NCBI RefSeq assembly: GCF_000013745.1
Contig: NC_007925.1
Coordinates: forward strand, 2,294,001-2,358,000
Source of the DNA: Rhodopseudomonas_A palustris_F
Lineage (GTDB): Bacteria; Pseudomonadota; Alphaproteobacteria; Rhizobiales; Xanthobacteraceae
Direction: 5' to 3'
DNA: 64,000 bases
Shown here: piece after piece, positions 34,205-42,751 of the stretch
Numbering within the stretch: the stretch's first letter is position 1
Layout of the letters: every line of letters begins with the position of its first letter
Made by a program: the position numbers and the translations under genes
Notes under the pieces: generated by a model
The model's database searches: none
The model's input: only the letters and a program-made list of their open reading frames with translations
What the model was told of the DNA's origin: nothing

Positions 34205-35431
34205 ATGACGATCAAACGCATTTTGACGATTCTCGCGACCGTGGCGGCGAGCGCTGCGGCGATGCCGCTCGCCATCGCGCAGAGCAATCTTCCTGCGGAC
34301 GGTTCGTATACGCGGCCGCCTGGGGCCTATACGCCGGAATATCGGCGCGGCTCCGACGCGACGCCGGATTTCGACGCCTTCGACGAGGAAGACGGCGGCC
34401 GCGGACCAGGTTCGGTGGCGCTACCCGCGCCGGGGCCGGTGCTGTCGCCCGATGATCCGCGCTATGGCCGCCCCGCCGGCGCGCCGGTGTATTCCGATCG
34501 CGGTGCGCCGTCGCAGAGCCAGGTGCCGCTCGGTCCGGTGTTGTCGCCCGACGATCCGCGCTACGGCCGTCCGGCCGGTCCGCCGCCGGTGATCTATTCC
34601 GATCGTCCCGCCGGCACCCAGCCGACTTATTCGGATCGCGGCAATGACTCCGGCCGCGGCCCCGGAGCCGGCTTCATCTATCCGGGCGATGACACCCGTC
34701 CGGTCCGCCCGCCGGAAGGCGTGGGCGCACCGTCGCAGGCTGGTGCTGCGCCAAATGGCGCGGTCGGCAATGACGGGCGGCCGGTGACGCTGTCGGCGTT
34801 GCCGCCGGAAGAACAGCCGGAGGCCGACACCAATTTCGAGTTGCCGCCGAATCTGCGTCGCCAGGAAGTCGCTTTCCCGACCAAGGAGCCGCCGGGCACG
34901 CTGGTGGTCGATACCCCGAACACCCACCTTTATTACGTGCTGGGCGGCGGTCGGGCGATCCGTTATGGCGTCCGTGTCGGCCGTGACGGTTTCACCTGGA
35001 ACGGCGTGCAAAAGGTTTCCCGCAAGGCTGAATGGCCGGATTGGCATCCGCCGACCGAGATGATCGAGCGCCAACCCTATCTGCCGCGCTTCATGGCCGG
35101 CGGTCCGGGCAATCCGATGGGCGCGCGGGCGATGTATCTCGGCTCCACCGTGTACCGCATCCACGGCACCAACCAGCCCTCGACGATCGGCAAGTTCGTG
35201 TCGTCGGGCTGCATCGGCATGCTCAACGACGACGTTTCCGACCTGTTCGATCGCGTCAAGGTCGGCACCCGCGTGGTGGTGTTGCCGGCCGGTCCGCGGC
35301 CGGCGGTCGCCACCACCACCGCGCAGGCGCAGCCGATCGGTGGCCCGGGCGCCGCGGTGCAGGTCTCGCCGGTCCCCGGCACCGCGCCAACCGTGGTCCC
35401 GCCGCTGCCGGCGCCGGTGACGGTGCGCTGA
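34205..35431 (+). CDS. L,D-transpeptidase (YkuD domain)
   Basis: A 408-residue exported cell-wall enzyme. Signal peptide at about 1-26 (ILATVAASAAAMPLAIAQS). A Pro/Gly/Arg-rich region to residue 195 contains two copies of GPVLSPDDPRYGRPAG and several YSDR units, so it is likely a disordered tether. The YkuD domain (about 215-370) has the catalytic HGTNQPSTIGKFVSSGCIGM motif with His and Cys in place. It forms 3-3 peptidoglycan cross-links or links outer-membrane proteins to peptidoglycan. Start at 34205 fits the signal peptide; a GTG at 34178 gives a worse one. Confidence 0.87.
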   Translation: MTIKRILTILATVAASAAAMPLAIAQSNLPADGSYTRPPGAYTPEYRRGSDATPDFDAFDEEDGGRGPGSVALPAPGPVLSPDDPRYGRPAGAPVYSDRGAPSQSQVPLGPVLSPDDPRYGRPAGPPPVIYSDRPAGTQPTYSDRGNDSGRGPGAGFIYPGDDTRPVRPPEGVGAPSQAGAAPNGAVGNDGRPVTLSALPPEEQPEADTNFELPPNLRRQEVAFPTKEPPGTLVVDTPNTHLYYVLGGGRAIRYGVRVGRDGFTWNGVQKVSRKAEWPDWHPPTEMIERQPYLPRFMAGGPGNPMGARAMYLGSTVYRIHGTNQPSTIGKFVSSGCIGMLNDDVSDLFDRVKVGTRVVVLPAGPRPAVATTTAQAQPIGGPGAAVQVSPVPGTAPTVVPPLPAPVTVR

Positions 35432-35757
35432 TTGCACTCACCTCAAGACTTCCAGGCTTTCTGACGTTTAGGCCAAAATGACGAGCGCCTCTGCTCCCCT
35501 CCCCCTTGCGGGGAGGGGGCGGGGTGGGGGTCAACAAGCACCGATTCCGATCGCTTCATGGTGCGCGTGACCCTATTGCACCGGGCTCGTTCGACTTGAA
35601 CGAGCGCTGGCTCTCGCTCTACCCCCACCCCCACCCCCAACCCCTCCCCGCAAGGGGGAGGGGGAGCGCGCTGCCGCAGTGGGGCGCGTGAGTGATTCAG
35701 CCGGACAGGTTGCTCGAAGAACGGTGAGTGCAATAAAACGTCGGGTGCGGCGCGCGC
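35432..35757. other. gene-free 326-base stretch dominated by a repeat
   Basis: Lies between the L,D-transpeptidase stop and the small minus-strand gene. It holds the C/G-run palindrome at 35489-35676, which may terminate both genes. No coding frame or promoter is convincing. Confidence 0.5.
35489..35676. repeat. long C/G-run palindromic repeat ('CTCCCCTTGCGGGGAG' family)
   Basis: Two hairpins with CCCCCTTGCGGGGAGGGGG-like stems flank about 110 bases. The left unit (near 35495-35527) and the right unit (near 35621-35673, including four to five CCCCCA runs) are roughly inverted to each other. The same family is found inside thiC at 61719-61826, with half-units near 1482 and 15714. Confidence 0.75.
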
Positions 35758-35964
35758 TCAGTCCGAATGTGAATTCCGCCGGCGGCCGTGCTTGGCTTCC
35801 CAGGCGGGTCCCGGTCCACGCATGTAATGCAGTTCCGGCCGATACGGGCTGAACGCCGCGACGAAGAATTGCCGCCAGAATTCGCGGATTTCCTCGAACG
35901 GCCGCGCCGGCGGCTCGAGGGCCTGCTGCGGAGAGGGTGACGACGTCGTGCTGACGTGGGCCAT
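35758..35964 (-). CDS. small protein with HYMRGPGP motif, function unknown
   Basis: A 68-residue protein from MAHVSTTSSPSPQQ; the frame is open to 36024. The middle stretch (FEEIREFWRQFFVAAF) may be an amphipathic helix. The C-terminal half has PELHYMRGPGPAWEAKHGR, and the same HYMRGPGP word occurs in the small gene at 48223-48432. The basic tail ends with HSD. I recall similar small proteins in rhizobia but not a named function. Monocistronic. Confidence 0.6.
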   Translation of the reverse strand: MAHVSTTSSPSPQQALEPPARPFEEIREFWRQFFVAAFSPYRPELHYMRGPGPAWEAKHGRRRNSHSD

Positions 35965-36197
35965 GGCATATGCCGTTGTTGGGTGCCCCGCCTCGATCGC
36001 CAGTGCTCGCAGGGCTTGCAGCAAGTGTTTGCCGAACTGATTAAAAACTGGTTCGAATTGCCGCGATCGGACCTTATCGGACCGCCATCCTTAATGAAAT
36101 CTGAACGCGGCGTTCACTCGGGTTGCCCTTTGCAAGGCGCACCGCTACATCAGCGGCAACCCTTTTCCACACATCCGACGGCTTTTCAGGGATCACG

Positions 36198-37847
36198 ATG
36201 GCTCGCCAGTTCGTCTATTTCATGCAGGGTCTGTCCAAGACCTATCCGAGCCGCAAGGTGCTCGATAACGTCAACCTGTCGTTCTATCCGGACGCCAAGA
36301 TCGGCGTGCTCGGCGTCAACGGCTCCGGCAAATCGACGCTGCTCAAGATCATGGCCGGGATCGACAAGGAATTCACCGGCGAGGCCTGGGTCGCGCAGGG
36401 CGCCCGGGTCGGTTATCTGGAACAGGAACCGCAGCTCGATCCCGCGCTGAGCGTGCGCGACAACGTCATGCTCGGCGTCGCCAAGCAGAAGGCGATCCTC
36501 GATCGCTACAACGAGCTGGCGATGAACTATTCGGAAGAAACCGCCGACGAGATGACCAATCTGCAGGACCAGATCGAGGCCGCGGGGCTGTGGGATCTCG
36601 ACAGCAAGGTCGACCAGGCGATGGACGCGCTGCGCTGCCCGGCCGACGACGCCGACGTCACCAAATTGTCCGGCGGCGAACGCCGCCGCGTCGCGCTGTG
36701 CAAGCTGCTGCTCGACGAGCCCGAACTGCTGCTGCTCGACGAGCCGACCAACCATCTCGACGCCGAATCGGTGTCGTGGCTGGAAGGCCATCTGCGCAAC
36801 TACCCGGGCGCGATCCTGATCGTCACCCATGACCGCTACTTCCTCGACAACGTCACCAGCTGGATTCTCGAACTCGACCGCGCCAAGGGGATTCCCTACG
36901 AGGGCAACTACTCGTCCTGGCTGAAGCAGAAGCAGAAGCGGCTGGAGCAGGAGGGCCGCGAGGACGCCGCCCATCAGCGCACCCTGCTGCGCGAGCAGGA
37001 ATGGATCTCGGCCTCGCCGAAGGCCCGCCAAGCCAAATCCAAGGCGCGCTACCAGCGCTATGAGGAGCTGCTCAACAAGGCCAGCGAGAAGCAAAGCCAG
37101 ACCGCGCAGATCGTCATCCCGGTGGCGGAGCGGCTCGGCCAGAACGTGGTCGACGTCGAAGGCCTCAGCAAGAGCTTCGGCGATCGCGTGCTGATCGACA
37201 ATCTGACCTTCAAGCTGCCGCCCGGCGGCATCGTCGGCGTGATCGGCCCGAACGGCGTCGGCAAGACCACGCTGTTCCGGATGATCACCGGGCAGGAGAA
37301 GCCCGACGCCGGCTCCATCACGGTCGGCGAATCCGTGCATCTCGGCTACGTCGACCAGTCGCGCGACAGCCTCGACGGCAACAAGAACGTCTGGGAGGAA
37401 ATCTCCGGCGGCAACGAACTGATCCTGCTCGGCAAGCGCGAGGTCAATTCGCGCGGCTATTGTTCGTCGTTCAACTTCAAGGGCGGCGACCAGCAGAAGA
37501 AGGTCGGCTCACTGTCCGGCGGCGAACGCAACCGCGTGCATCTCGCCAAGATGCTGAAATCCGGCGCCAACGTCCTTTTGCTCGACGAACCGACCAACGA
37601 CCTCGACGTCGATACGCTGCGGGCCTTGGAAGAAGCGCTGGAAGACTTCGCCGGCTGCGCCGTGATCATCAGCCATGACCGCTGGTTCCTCGACCGCATC
37701 GCCACGCATATCCTGGCGTTCGAAGACGACAGCCACGTCGAATGGTTCGAAGGCAACTTCCAGGACTACGAGAAGGACAAGATGCGAAGGCTCGGCCAGG
37801 ACTCGGTGATCCCGCATCGCGCGAAGTACAAGAAGCTGACGCGGTAG
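36198..37847 (+). CDS. ettA: ABC-F protein, energy-dependent translational throttle EttA
   Basis: Soluble ABC-F ATPase with two nucleotide-binding domains, 549 residues. Walker A sites: GVNGSGKST (near 39-47) and GPNGVGKTT (near 350-358). Signatures LSGGERRRVALCKLLL and LSGGERNRVHLAKML; Walker B motifs LLLLDEPTNHLD and VLLLDEPTNDLD. Between domains lies the charged arm and linker (about 235-315) that reaches into the ribosomal E site. Length and the N-terminal RQFVYFMQGLSKTYP match EttA, which links translation elongation to the ATP/ADP ratio. ATG at 36198. It is convergent with the vapC-like gene, 8 bases apart. Confidence 0.95.
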   Translation: MARQFVYFMQGLSKTYPSRKVLDNVNLSFYPDAKIGVLGVNGSGKSTLLKIMAGIDKEFTGEAWVAQGARVGYLEQEPQLDPALSVRDNVMLGVAKQKAILDRYNELAMNYSEETADEMTNLQDQIEAAGLWDLDSKVDQAMDALRCPADDADVTKLSGGERRRVALCKLLLDEPELLLLDEPTNHLDAESVSWLEGHLRNYPGAILIVTHDRYFLDNVTSWILELDRAKGIPYEGNYSSWLKQKQKRLEQEGREDAAHQRTLLREQEWISASPKARQAKSKARYQRYEELLNKASEKQSQTAQIVIPVAERLGQNVVDVEGLSKSFGDRVLIDNLTFKLPPGGIVGVIGPNGVGKTTLFRMITGQEKPDAGSITVGESVHLGYVDQSRDSLDGNKNVWEEISGGNELILLGKREVNSRGYCSSFNFKGGDQQKKVGSLSGGERNRVHLAKMLKSGANVLLLDEPTNDLDVDTLRALEEALEDFAGCAVIISHDRWFLDRIATHILAFEDDSHVEWFEGNFQDYEKDKMRRLGQDSVIPHRAKYKKLTR

Positions 37848-37855
37848 GTCACGCG

Positions 37856-38257
37856 TCAGCGCGGCGCGATCAGTTCGACGTCGGGGAAGTAGCTGCGGTA
37901 TCGCCCGGTGTCTCGTGTCAGGATTGGAATTCTCGCCACGACAGCGTGAGCTCCGATGAAGAAATCGGCGAGGATGGCGGTTCGGACGCCGCCGGAACGC
38001 CGATAGGCGCTGAAGGTCTGACCGGCGATATAGAGGGCTGACTTGGGGAGCCATTCGAAGCGAAGTCCGAGCTCGTCGATCACGGCATCCAGCATCTGCT
38101 GGCTGGCATAGCGGCCGGAAAGCTCAGCGTAGACGATCTCGTTGATCAGAAGAACGCCGTGCTGCGATTGCTGTCGCAGCGCCGCGGCCGACCAAGGCTG
38201 CCAGTTCTGATCGCTCGACAAAATGTCGATCAGAATATTGGTATCGATCAGCGTCAC
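37856..38257 (-). CDS. vapC: PIN-domain toxin, VapC-like
   Basis: A 133-residue PIN-domain ribonuclease. The acidic metal-binding residues are at D5, E45, D98 and D116 (MTLIDTNILID, YAELSG, ILADFFIGAHA, LTRDTGRYR), as expected for VapC toxins that cut tRNA or rRNA. The ATG overlaps the stop of the antitoxin gene by four bases, the normal antitoxin-toxin arrangement. All catalytic positions look intact. Confidence 0.88.
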   Translation of the reverse strand: MTLIDTNILIDILSSDQNWQPWSAAALRQQSQHGVLLINEIVYAELSGRYASQQMLDAVIDELGLRFEWLPKSALYIAGQTFSAYRRSGGVRTAILADFFIGAHAVVARIPILTRDTGRYRSYFPDVELIAPR

Positions 38258-38511
38258 GTCTTGTAGTCGTCCGCCGGGTCACCTCGCAGTTCGAGCATGA
38301 TCTCGTCCGTTGTGCTACCGTGGATCGGATAACGTTTCGCGATCGCCTGCAATTTCTTGAGATAATCCGCCTCGGAGCCGGATTTTCCTATGAAGATCCC
38401 CCCCGACGCTGTGTTGCGAATCTCGACCTTGTCGCCCGGCTTGATGCCGGCGGCGTCGCGGACCTTCTTGGGCAGCGTGATCTGGCCCTTGATTGTTACG
38501 GTGGTCGACAT
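38254..38511 (-). CDS. vapB: AbrB/MazE-type antitoxin (VapB-like)
   Basis: An 85-residue antitoxin. The swapped-hairpin AbrB domain occupies residues 1-45 (TVTIKGQITLPKKVRDAAGI, GDKVEIRN). The C-terminal half (about 50-85) should wrap the toxin. ATG at 38511 (MSTTVTIKGQ) is preferred over 38535. It binds its own promoter in this family. Pairs with the PIN toxin downstream. Confidence 0.87.
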   Translation of the reverse strand: MSTTVTIKGQITLPKKVRDAAGIKPGDKVEIRNTASGGIFIGKSGSEADYLKKLQAIAKRYPIHGSTTDEIMLELRGDPADDYKT

Positions 38512-38587
38512 GATAGGCTCCGTAATACTTATCAAAAAGGCGACTAGCAGGGTGTTGCAGCGTCAATCATGCGCTTCCCGGCCGAGC

Positions 38588-38845
38588 CTACCCCACCTTC
38601 TCCGCCAGCCAGATCTTGATCAGCGACTGGTACGGCACGTCGCGTTTGTTGGCGGCGATCTTGATCTGCTCCAGCAGGCCGACCGGCAGCCGCAGCGAGA
38701 TCGCCGTGGTCGACGGTTTGAGGTTGGGGAAGCGGACGCGTTGCGCCGTGCTCCAGTCGACATAATCGGTGGAATCTTCGGATTCCCAAAATTCCCGTTC
38801 CTCGGCTTCGGTTTTGAAGGTGGGAATTGGCTTAAGCTTTTTCAT
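38588..38845 (-). CDS. brnA: BrnA-type antitoxin (CopG-like)
   Basis: An 85-residue antitoxin with the BrnA layout: an N-terminal EFWESEDSTDYVDW region that contacts the toxin, and a C-terminal ribbon-helix-helix (TAISLRLPVGLLEQIKIAAN, about 47-66; then VPYQSLIKIWLAEK). Overlaps the upstream brnT by 14 bases. In known brnTA systems the antitoxin follows the toxin, as here. Confidence 0.88.
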   Translation of the reverse strand: MKKLKPIPTFKTEAEEREFWESEDSTDYVDWSTAQRVRFPNLKPSTTAISLRLPVGLLEQIKIAANKRDVPYQSLIKIWLAEKVG

Positions 38846-39131
38846 AGAGCGTCCGCTCCTTCCGGTTCATAGCGCGAGCCGAGATCACCCGGATCAGTGT
38901 GCTGCTTTGCCGCAAGGTAAAAGTCACATGCAGCAGTCGTCCCTCGCTCGTTTTGCCGAGAGCGTTGAATCGCGGCTCGGCAGTGGAGTGTTTGACATCG
39001 TCGGCCACAATGAGCGGGTCGTTGAAAAACACCTGCTCCGCCTCCGCCTGGCTGATGCCATGCTTGTCGGTGCTTTTCCGGCTGTTGCCCGGGTCCCAAT
39101 CGAACCCGGTCATTTGGTTCAGATCGACCAT
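38832..39131 (-). CDS. brnT: BrnT-type ribonuclease toxin
   Basis: A 99-residue RelE-fold toxin of the BrnT (DUF497) family. FDWDPGNSRKSTDKHGISQAEAE (split here as FDWDPGNSRK and DKHGISQAEAE, about residues 10-33), RFNALGKT, LHVTFTLR and IRVISARAMNRKERTLYE cover the whole family pattern, including the Arg and Lys residues needed for RNA cleavage. Two start candidates: ATG at 39131 or at 39113 (MTGFDWDPG). First gene of a brnT-brnA operon with an inverted repeat just before it. Confidence 0.9.
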   Translation of the reverse strand: MVDLNQMTGFDWDPGNSRKSTDKHGISQAEAEQVFFNDPLIVADDVKHSTAEPRFNALGKTSEGRLLHVTFTLRQSSTLIRVISARAMNRKERTLYEKA

Positions 39132-39133
39132 TG

Positions 39134-39156
39134 CTGTATATTGTCATCATATACAG
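39134..39156. promoter_or_regulatory. brnTA operator, perfect 8-base inverted repeat
   Basis: CTGTATAT and ATATACAG pair perfectly around a seven-base TGTCATC spacer, three bases before the brnT ATG at 39131. AT-rich sequence at that place would overlap the -10 region. BrnA or the BrnT-BrnA complex is known to repress its own promoter, so this is the likely binding site. Confidence 0.65.
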
Positions 39157-39349
39157 AAAGGTCAAGCCGCAGCACCCGCCGGCCGCGCGCCCGCTGCTGA
39201 TTGCGGCGATGCTGAATCCCGTCGCCGCGATTTGAGGTCGTCGGGCCCAACCGGTCAAACTTTCTCCGCGCAATTTCGTATCTTGCCCGTCTGGGCGTGC
39301 TGGCATAATGGCAGGGCGCGGTGGGGCGGGGTGTACGGGGATTCGACGG

Positions 39350-40120
39350 ATGGCCGACTGGGACGCCGAGCAGTATCTGAAGTTCGAGGACGAGCGCACC
39401 CGCCCGGCGCGCGACCTGCTGGCGCAAATCCCGCTCGACGATCCGCGCAGGGTGGCGGACATCGGCTGCGGTCCGGGCAATTCCACCGAGCTGCTGGTGA
39501 GGCGCTGGCCGCAGGCCAGGGTCACCGGGGTGGACACCTCCGCCGACATGCTGCGGCAGGCCCGCGAGCGGCTGCCCGGCCACAATTTCATCGAGGCCAA
39601 TATCGCGCATTGGGCGCCGCCGGTCGGCACCGACGTGGTGTTCGCCAACGCCGTGTTCCAATGGGTGCCGAACCATCTCAAGCACATGCAGCGGCTGGTG
39701 GGCGCGCTGGAGCCGGGCGGCGTGCTGGCGGTGCAGATGCCGGACAATCTCGACGAGCCGTCGCACATCATGATGCGCGAGGTGGCGTTCCAGGAGCCGT
39801 GGCGGCATCAGCTCGCCGAGGCGGCGCAGCTGCGCGACAACTTGCCGAAGCCGGGGGCCTATTACGACGCGCTGCGGCCGTTGTGCAGCCGGCTGGAGAT
39901 CTGGCACACCGTGTATAATCACGTGCTCGACGATGCGATGGCGATCGTCGAATGGGTCAAGGGCACCGGGCTGCGGCCGTTCATCGATCCTTTGGAACTG
40001 CCGGAACGCAAGGCCTATCTCGCGGCCTACACCGCGCGGATCGCCGCCGCTTATCCGCCGCAGGCCGACGGCAAGGTGCTGCTGCGGTTTCCGCGGCTGT
40101 TCGTCGTCGCGATCAAGTAG
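39350..40120 (+). CDS. tam: trans-aconitate 2-methyltransferase
   Basis: SAM-dependent methyltransferase of 256 residues that methylates trans-aconitate, a by-product that inhibits the TCA cycle. Motif I VADIGCGPGNSTELL (about 32-46), GVDTSADML next, and the Tam-specific FQWVPNH and VQMPDNLDEPSHIMM. ATG at 39350 (MADWDAEQYLKFEDERTRP) is the Tam start; the 14 residues upstream are not family-like. Single gene. Confidence 0.93.
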   Translation: MADWDAEQYLKFEDERTRPARDLLAQIPLDDPRRVADIGCGPGNSTELLVRRWPQARVTGVDTSADMLRQARERLPGHNFIEANIAHWAPPVGTDVVFANAVFQWVPNHLKHMQRLVGALEPGGVLAVQMPDNLDEPSHIMMREVAFQEPWRHQLAEAAQLRDNLPKPGAYYDALRPLCSRLEIWHTVYNHVLDDAMAIVEWVKGTGLRPFIDPLELPERKAYLAAYTARIAAAYPPQADGKVLLRFPRLFVVAIK

Positions 40121-40234
40121 CGCGGCGGGCCATCCGGCTGCGGCCAGTTGCCGCGCTAATCGCACGCGTGGCCTCGGATATAACCGCGGCGCGCGGGCTG
40201 TCCGCGATTCTCCGACTGCAGTGAGACCCCAACG

Positions 40235-40819
40235 ATGTCCATGACGCCCGAAACGCCGTTGCCGCCGAAAGGGATGCGGCTGCGACCGATCCCGATGCTG
40301 ATCTTCGGCTCGCGCTGGCTGCAGCTGCCGCTCTATGTCGGGCTGATCGTGGCGCAGGGCGTCTATGTCGTGCTGTTCTTGAAGGAATTGTGGCATCTGT
40401 TCGCGCACGCCTTCGATTTCAGCGAACAGCAGATCATGCTGGCGGTGCTCGGGCTGATCGACGTGGTGATGATCTCCAACCTCTTGGTGATGGTGATCGT
40501 CGGCGGCTACGAGACCTTCGTGTCGCGGCTCAACCTGGCGGGCCATCCGGACGAGCCGGAATGGCTCAGCCACGTCAACGCCAGCGTCTTGAAGATCAAG
40601 TTGGCGATGGCGATCATCGGCATCTCCTCGATCCATCTGCTGCGCACCTTCATCGAAGCCGGCGCGCTGGGCTCGGCGCGCACCGGCAACTACACCGAGA
40701 CCGGGGTGATGTGGCAGACCATCATCCACACCGTGTTCATCCTGTCGGCGATCGGCATCGCCTATGTCGACAAATTGTCCAACGACGCCACCGAAGCCGC
40801 CAAGCACGCCGCGCATTGA
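40235..40819 (+). CDS. UPF0114-family membrane protein (YqhA-like)
   Basis: A 194-residue membrane protein with four segments, near residues 30-48, 68-90, 122-140 and 152-172. Sequence wording (GSRWLQLPLYVGLIVAQGVY; VMVIVGGYETFVSRL) is that of UPF0114/YqhA, whose function is not established. Monocistronic between tam and the coiled-coil pair. Confidence 0.88.
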   Translation: MSMTPETPLPPKGMRLRPIPMLIFGSRWLQLPLYVGLIVAQGVYVVLFLKELWHLFAHAFDFSEQQIMLAVLGLIDVVMISNLLVMVIVGGYETFVSRLNLAGHPDEPEWLSHVNASVLKIKLAMAIIGISSIHLLRTFIEAGALGSARTGNYTETGVMWQTIIHTVFILSAIGIAYVDKLSNDATEAAKHAAH

Positions 40820-40903
40820 GGCTTGAGCATCAGCGCGCGGCGGGTTGCGGGACGTCGCGCGCGTGGTAGGCTGTCAGTCGAGCAGTTGAACACAGAGCAG
40901 GCC

Positions 40904-41104
40904 ATGGGCGACGCCGATAACCTGGTGCTCGAGCATTTGCGCCACATCCGCGGCGCGGTCTACGGACTGCGCGACGACATGCGCGAGGTGAAGCAGCGCA
41001 TCGGCAACCTGGAAAGCCAATATGCCAGCCTGTCGAACCGGCTGGACCGCATGGACCTGCGCATCGAGCGGATCGAGCACCGCCTCGATCTGACCGAAGC
41101 ATGA
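40904..41104 (+). CDS. small coiled-coil protein, tandem copy 1
   Basis: A 66-residue helical protein: MGDADNLVLEHLRHIRG, then MREVKQRIGNLE and IERIEHRLDLTEA in heptad pattern, so it should form a coiled coil. The next gene (41205) shares its first and last thirds, and even the DNA before both genes is alike (GCGCGTGGTAG). The frame is open back to 40823 but the ATG at 40904 matches the start of copy 2. Function unknown. Confidence 0.75.
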   Translation: MGDADNLVLEHLRHIRGAVYGLRDDMREVKQRIGNLESQYASLSNRLDRMDLRIERIEHRLDLTEA

Positions 41105-41204
41105 GCCGGGCGCCGCATCAGCGATAGGCGGCTGGAGCCGGGTTGCCGGCGGCCGGGCGCGTGGTAGTCTTCCGGCGGACACGCGGAGCCAAGAGCAAAC
41201 AAGG

Positions 41205-41447
41205 ATGGCCGACGTCGACAACCTCGTGCTCGAACATTTGCGCCACATCCGCGGCGGGGTCGATGGGCTGCGCGAGGATATGCGCGAGGTGAAGCAGCGC
41301 ATCGGTGCGGTGGAGCGGGAAGTCGCCTTGATTCACGTCGAATTGGCCCAGGTCCATGTCAAGGTAGCCGAGCTGTCCGACCGGGTTGACCGCATGTCGG
41401 ACCGCATCGAGCGTATCGAACACCGTCTCGACCTGACCGAAGCATGA
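41205..41447 (+). CDS. small coiled-coil protein, tandem copy 2
   Basis: An 80-residue coiled-coil protein, MADVDNLVLEHLRHIRGG to IERIEHRLDLTEA, about 14 residues longer than copy 1 through extra heptads in the middle (EVALIHVELAQVHVKVAELS). Its stop overlaps the start of the lytic transglycosylase by four bases (ATGA), so the two are translationally coupled. It may regulate or scaffold that enzyme, which is inference. Confidence 0.78.
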   Translation: MADVDNLVLEHLRHIRGGVDGLREDMREVKQRIGAVEREVALIHVELAQVHVKVAELSDRVDRMSDRIERIEHRLDLTEA

Positions 41448-42691
41448 GCCGCTTGCTGGGTTTCAACGGCCGCCTCGCGGTCCTGCTGTCGCTCTTGCTC
41501 ACGCTGCTCGCGCCGGCCGTGGCGTGTGCCGCCGCCGACGCCGGCTTCACCGCCTTTATAGCATCGTTATGGCCGGAGGCGCGCGACGCCGGGGTGCCGC
41601 GCGCCACTTTCGAGGCGGAAACCGCCGGGCTCGAGCCGGACTACAAGCTGCCCGACCTGCTGCTGCCGGGCCGGCCGGCCACCGGCGCGCCGTCGCAGGC
41701 CGAGTTCGTCCAGGTGCCGGCGGACTACGTCAAGGAAGCCTCGATCGCTCGCCTGGCCCAAGAAGGCCAGCGCCTGCTCAAGCAGCATCGCGCCACGCTG
41801 GCAGCGATCGAGCAGCGCTTCGGCGTGCCGGCCACCGTGGTGTTGGCGATCTGGGGCCGCGAGACCGATTTCGGCCGCTACCGGCTGCCCTATGACGCGC
41901 TGCGGGTGCTGGCGACGCAGGCCTATGTCGGCCGCCGCAAGGAGCAGTACCGCACCGAATTCATCATGGCGCTGAAGATCATCGGCGAGGGCCACGTGCC
42001 GCGAAAAGACATGCGTTCGTCATGGGCCGGCGCCACCGGGCTGACGCAGTTTCTGCCTTCGGAATTCTACAACCACGGCGTCGATTTCGATGGTGACGGC
42101 CGCATCGACATCTGGCGCTCGATCCCCGACGCGCTGGCCTCGGCCGCGCAGCAGCTCGCCAACAAAGGCTGGCAGCCGGGCTTGCGCTGGGCCTATGAGG
42201 TCCGCGCCCCCAAAGACGTCGATTGCAGCCAGGGCGTGCCGGAGATCACCAAGCCGATCGGCGAGTGGATCCGCTCAGGCTTCGTGCCGGTGCGTGGCCA
42301 GAAACTCAGCGCCGCGGAGCGCGCCGAGCCGGCCTCGCTGCTGCAGCCCGAGGGAATTTATGGTCCGGCGTTCCTCACCACCAAGAACTACTTCGTGATC
42401 AAGCAGTACAATTTCTCCGACCTCTACGTGCTGTTCGTCGGCCATCTCGCCGACCGCATCCTCGATCCGCAGCCGTTCGCGACGCCGTGGTCGGCGACCA
42501 CGCAGCTGCGCAGCACGGACGTCGAGGCGATGCAGCGGCAGCTGACGAAGCTTGGGCTCTACGCCGACAAGATCGACGGCAAGGCCGGGATGCAGACCCG
42601 CGCGGCGCTCGGCGCCTACCAGAAATCCGCCGGGCTCAAGCTGGATTGCTGGCCGAGCGACGCGGTGCTGCGCTCGCTGGCGAGGCGATAG
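41444..42691 (+). CDS. lytic murein transglycosylase, MltB type, with peptidoglycan-binding domain
   Basis: A 415-residue exported enzyme. Signal peptide at about 1-29 (LAVLLSLLLTLLAPAVACA). MltB/SLT domain (about 35-335) with the catalytic Glu in IWGRETDFGRY (near 143-153), then WAGATGLTQFLPSEFY and the calcium-site-like DFDGDGRIDIW. A C-terminal peptidoglycan-binding_1 repeat follows (about 350-412, MQRQLTKLGLYADKIDGKAG). It cuts the glycan strands to make 1,6-anhydro ends. Start overlaps the upstream coiled-coil gene. Confidence 0.9.
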   Translation: MSRLLGFNGRLAVLLSLLLTLLAPAVACAAADAGFTAFIASLWPEARDAGVPRATFEAETAGLEPDYKLPDLLLPGRPATGAPSQAEFVQVPADYVKEASIARLAQEGQRLLKQHRATLAAIEQRFGVPATVVLAIWGRETDFGRYRLPYDALRVLATQAYVGRRKEQYRTEFIMALKIIGEGHVPRKDMRSSWAGATGLTQFLPSEFYNHGVDFDGDGRIDIWRSIPDALASAAQQLANKGWQPGLRWAYEVRAPKDVDCSQGVPEITKPIGEWIRSGFVPVRGQKLSAAERAEPASLLQPEGIYGPAFLTTKNYFVIKQYNFSDLYVLFVGHLADRILDPQPFATPWSATTQLRSTDVEAMQRQLTKLGLYADKIDGKAGMQTRAALGAYQKSAGLKLDCWPSDAVLRSLARR

Positions 42692-42751
42692 CGAGATGGT
42701 TGCTTGGCGAGGCTTCTCACCGCTGACGGAAAACCGACGGCTTAGCTCGGG

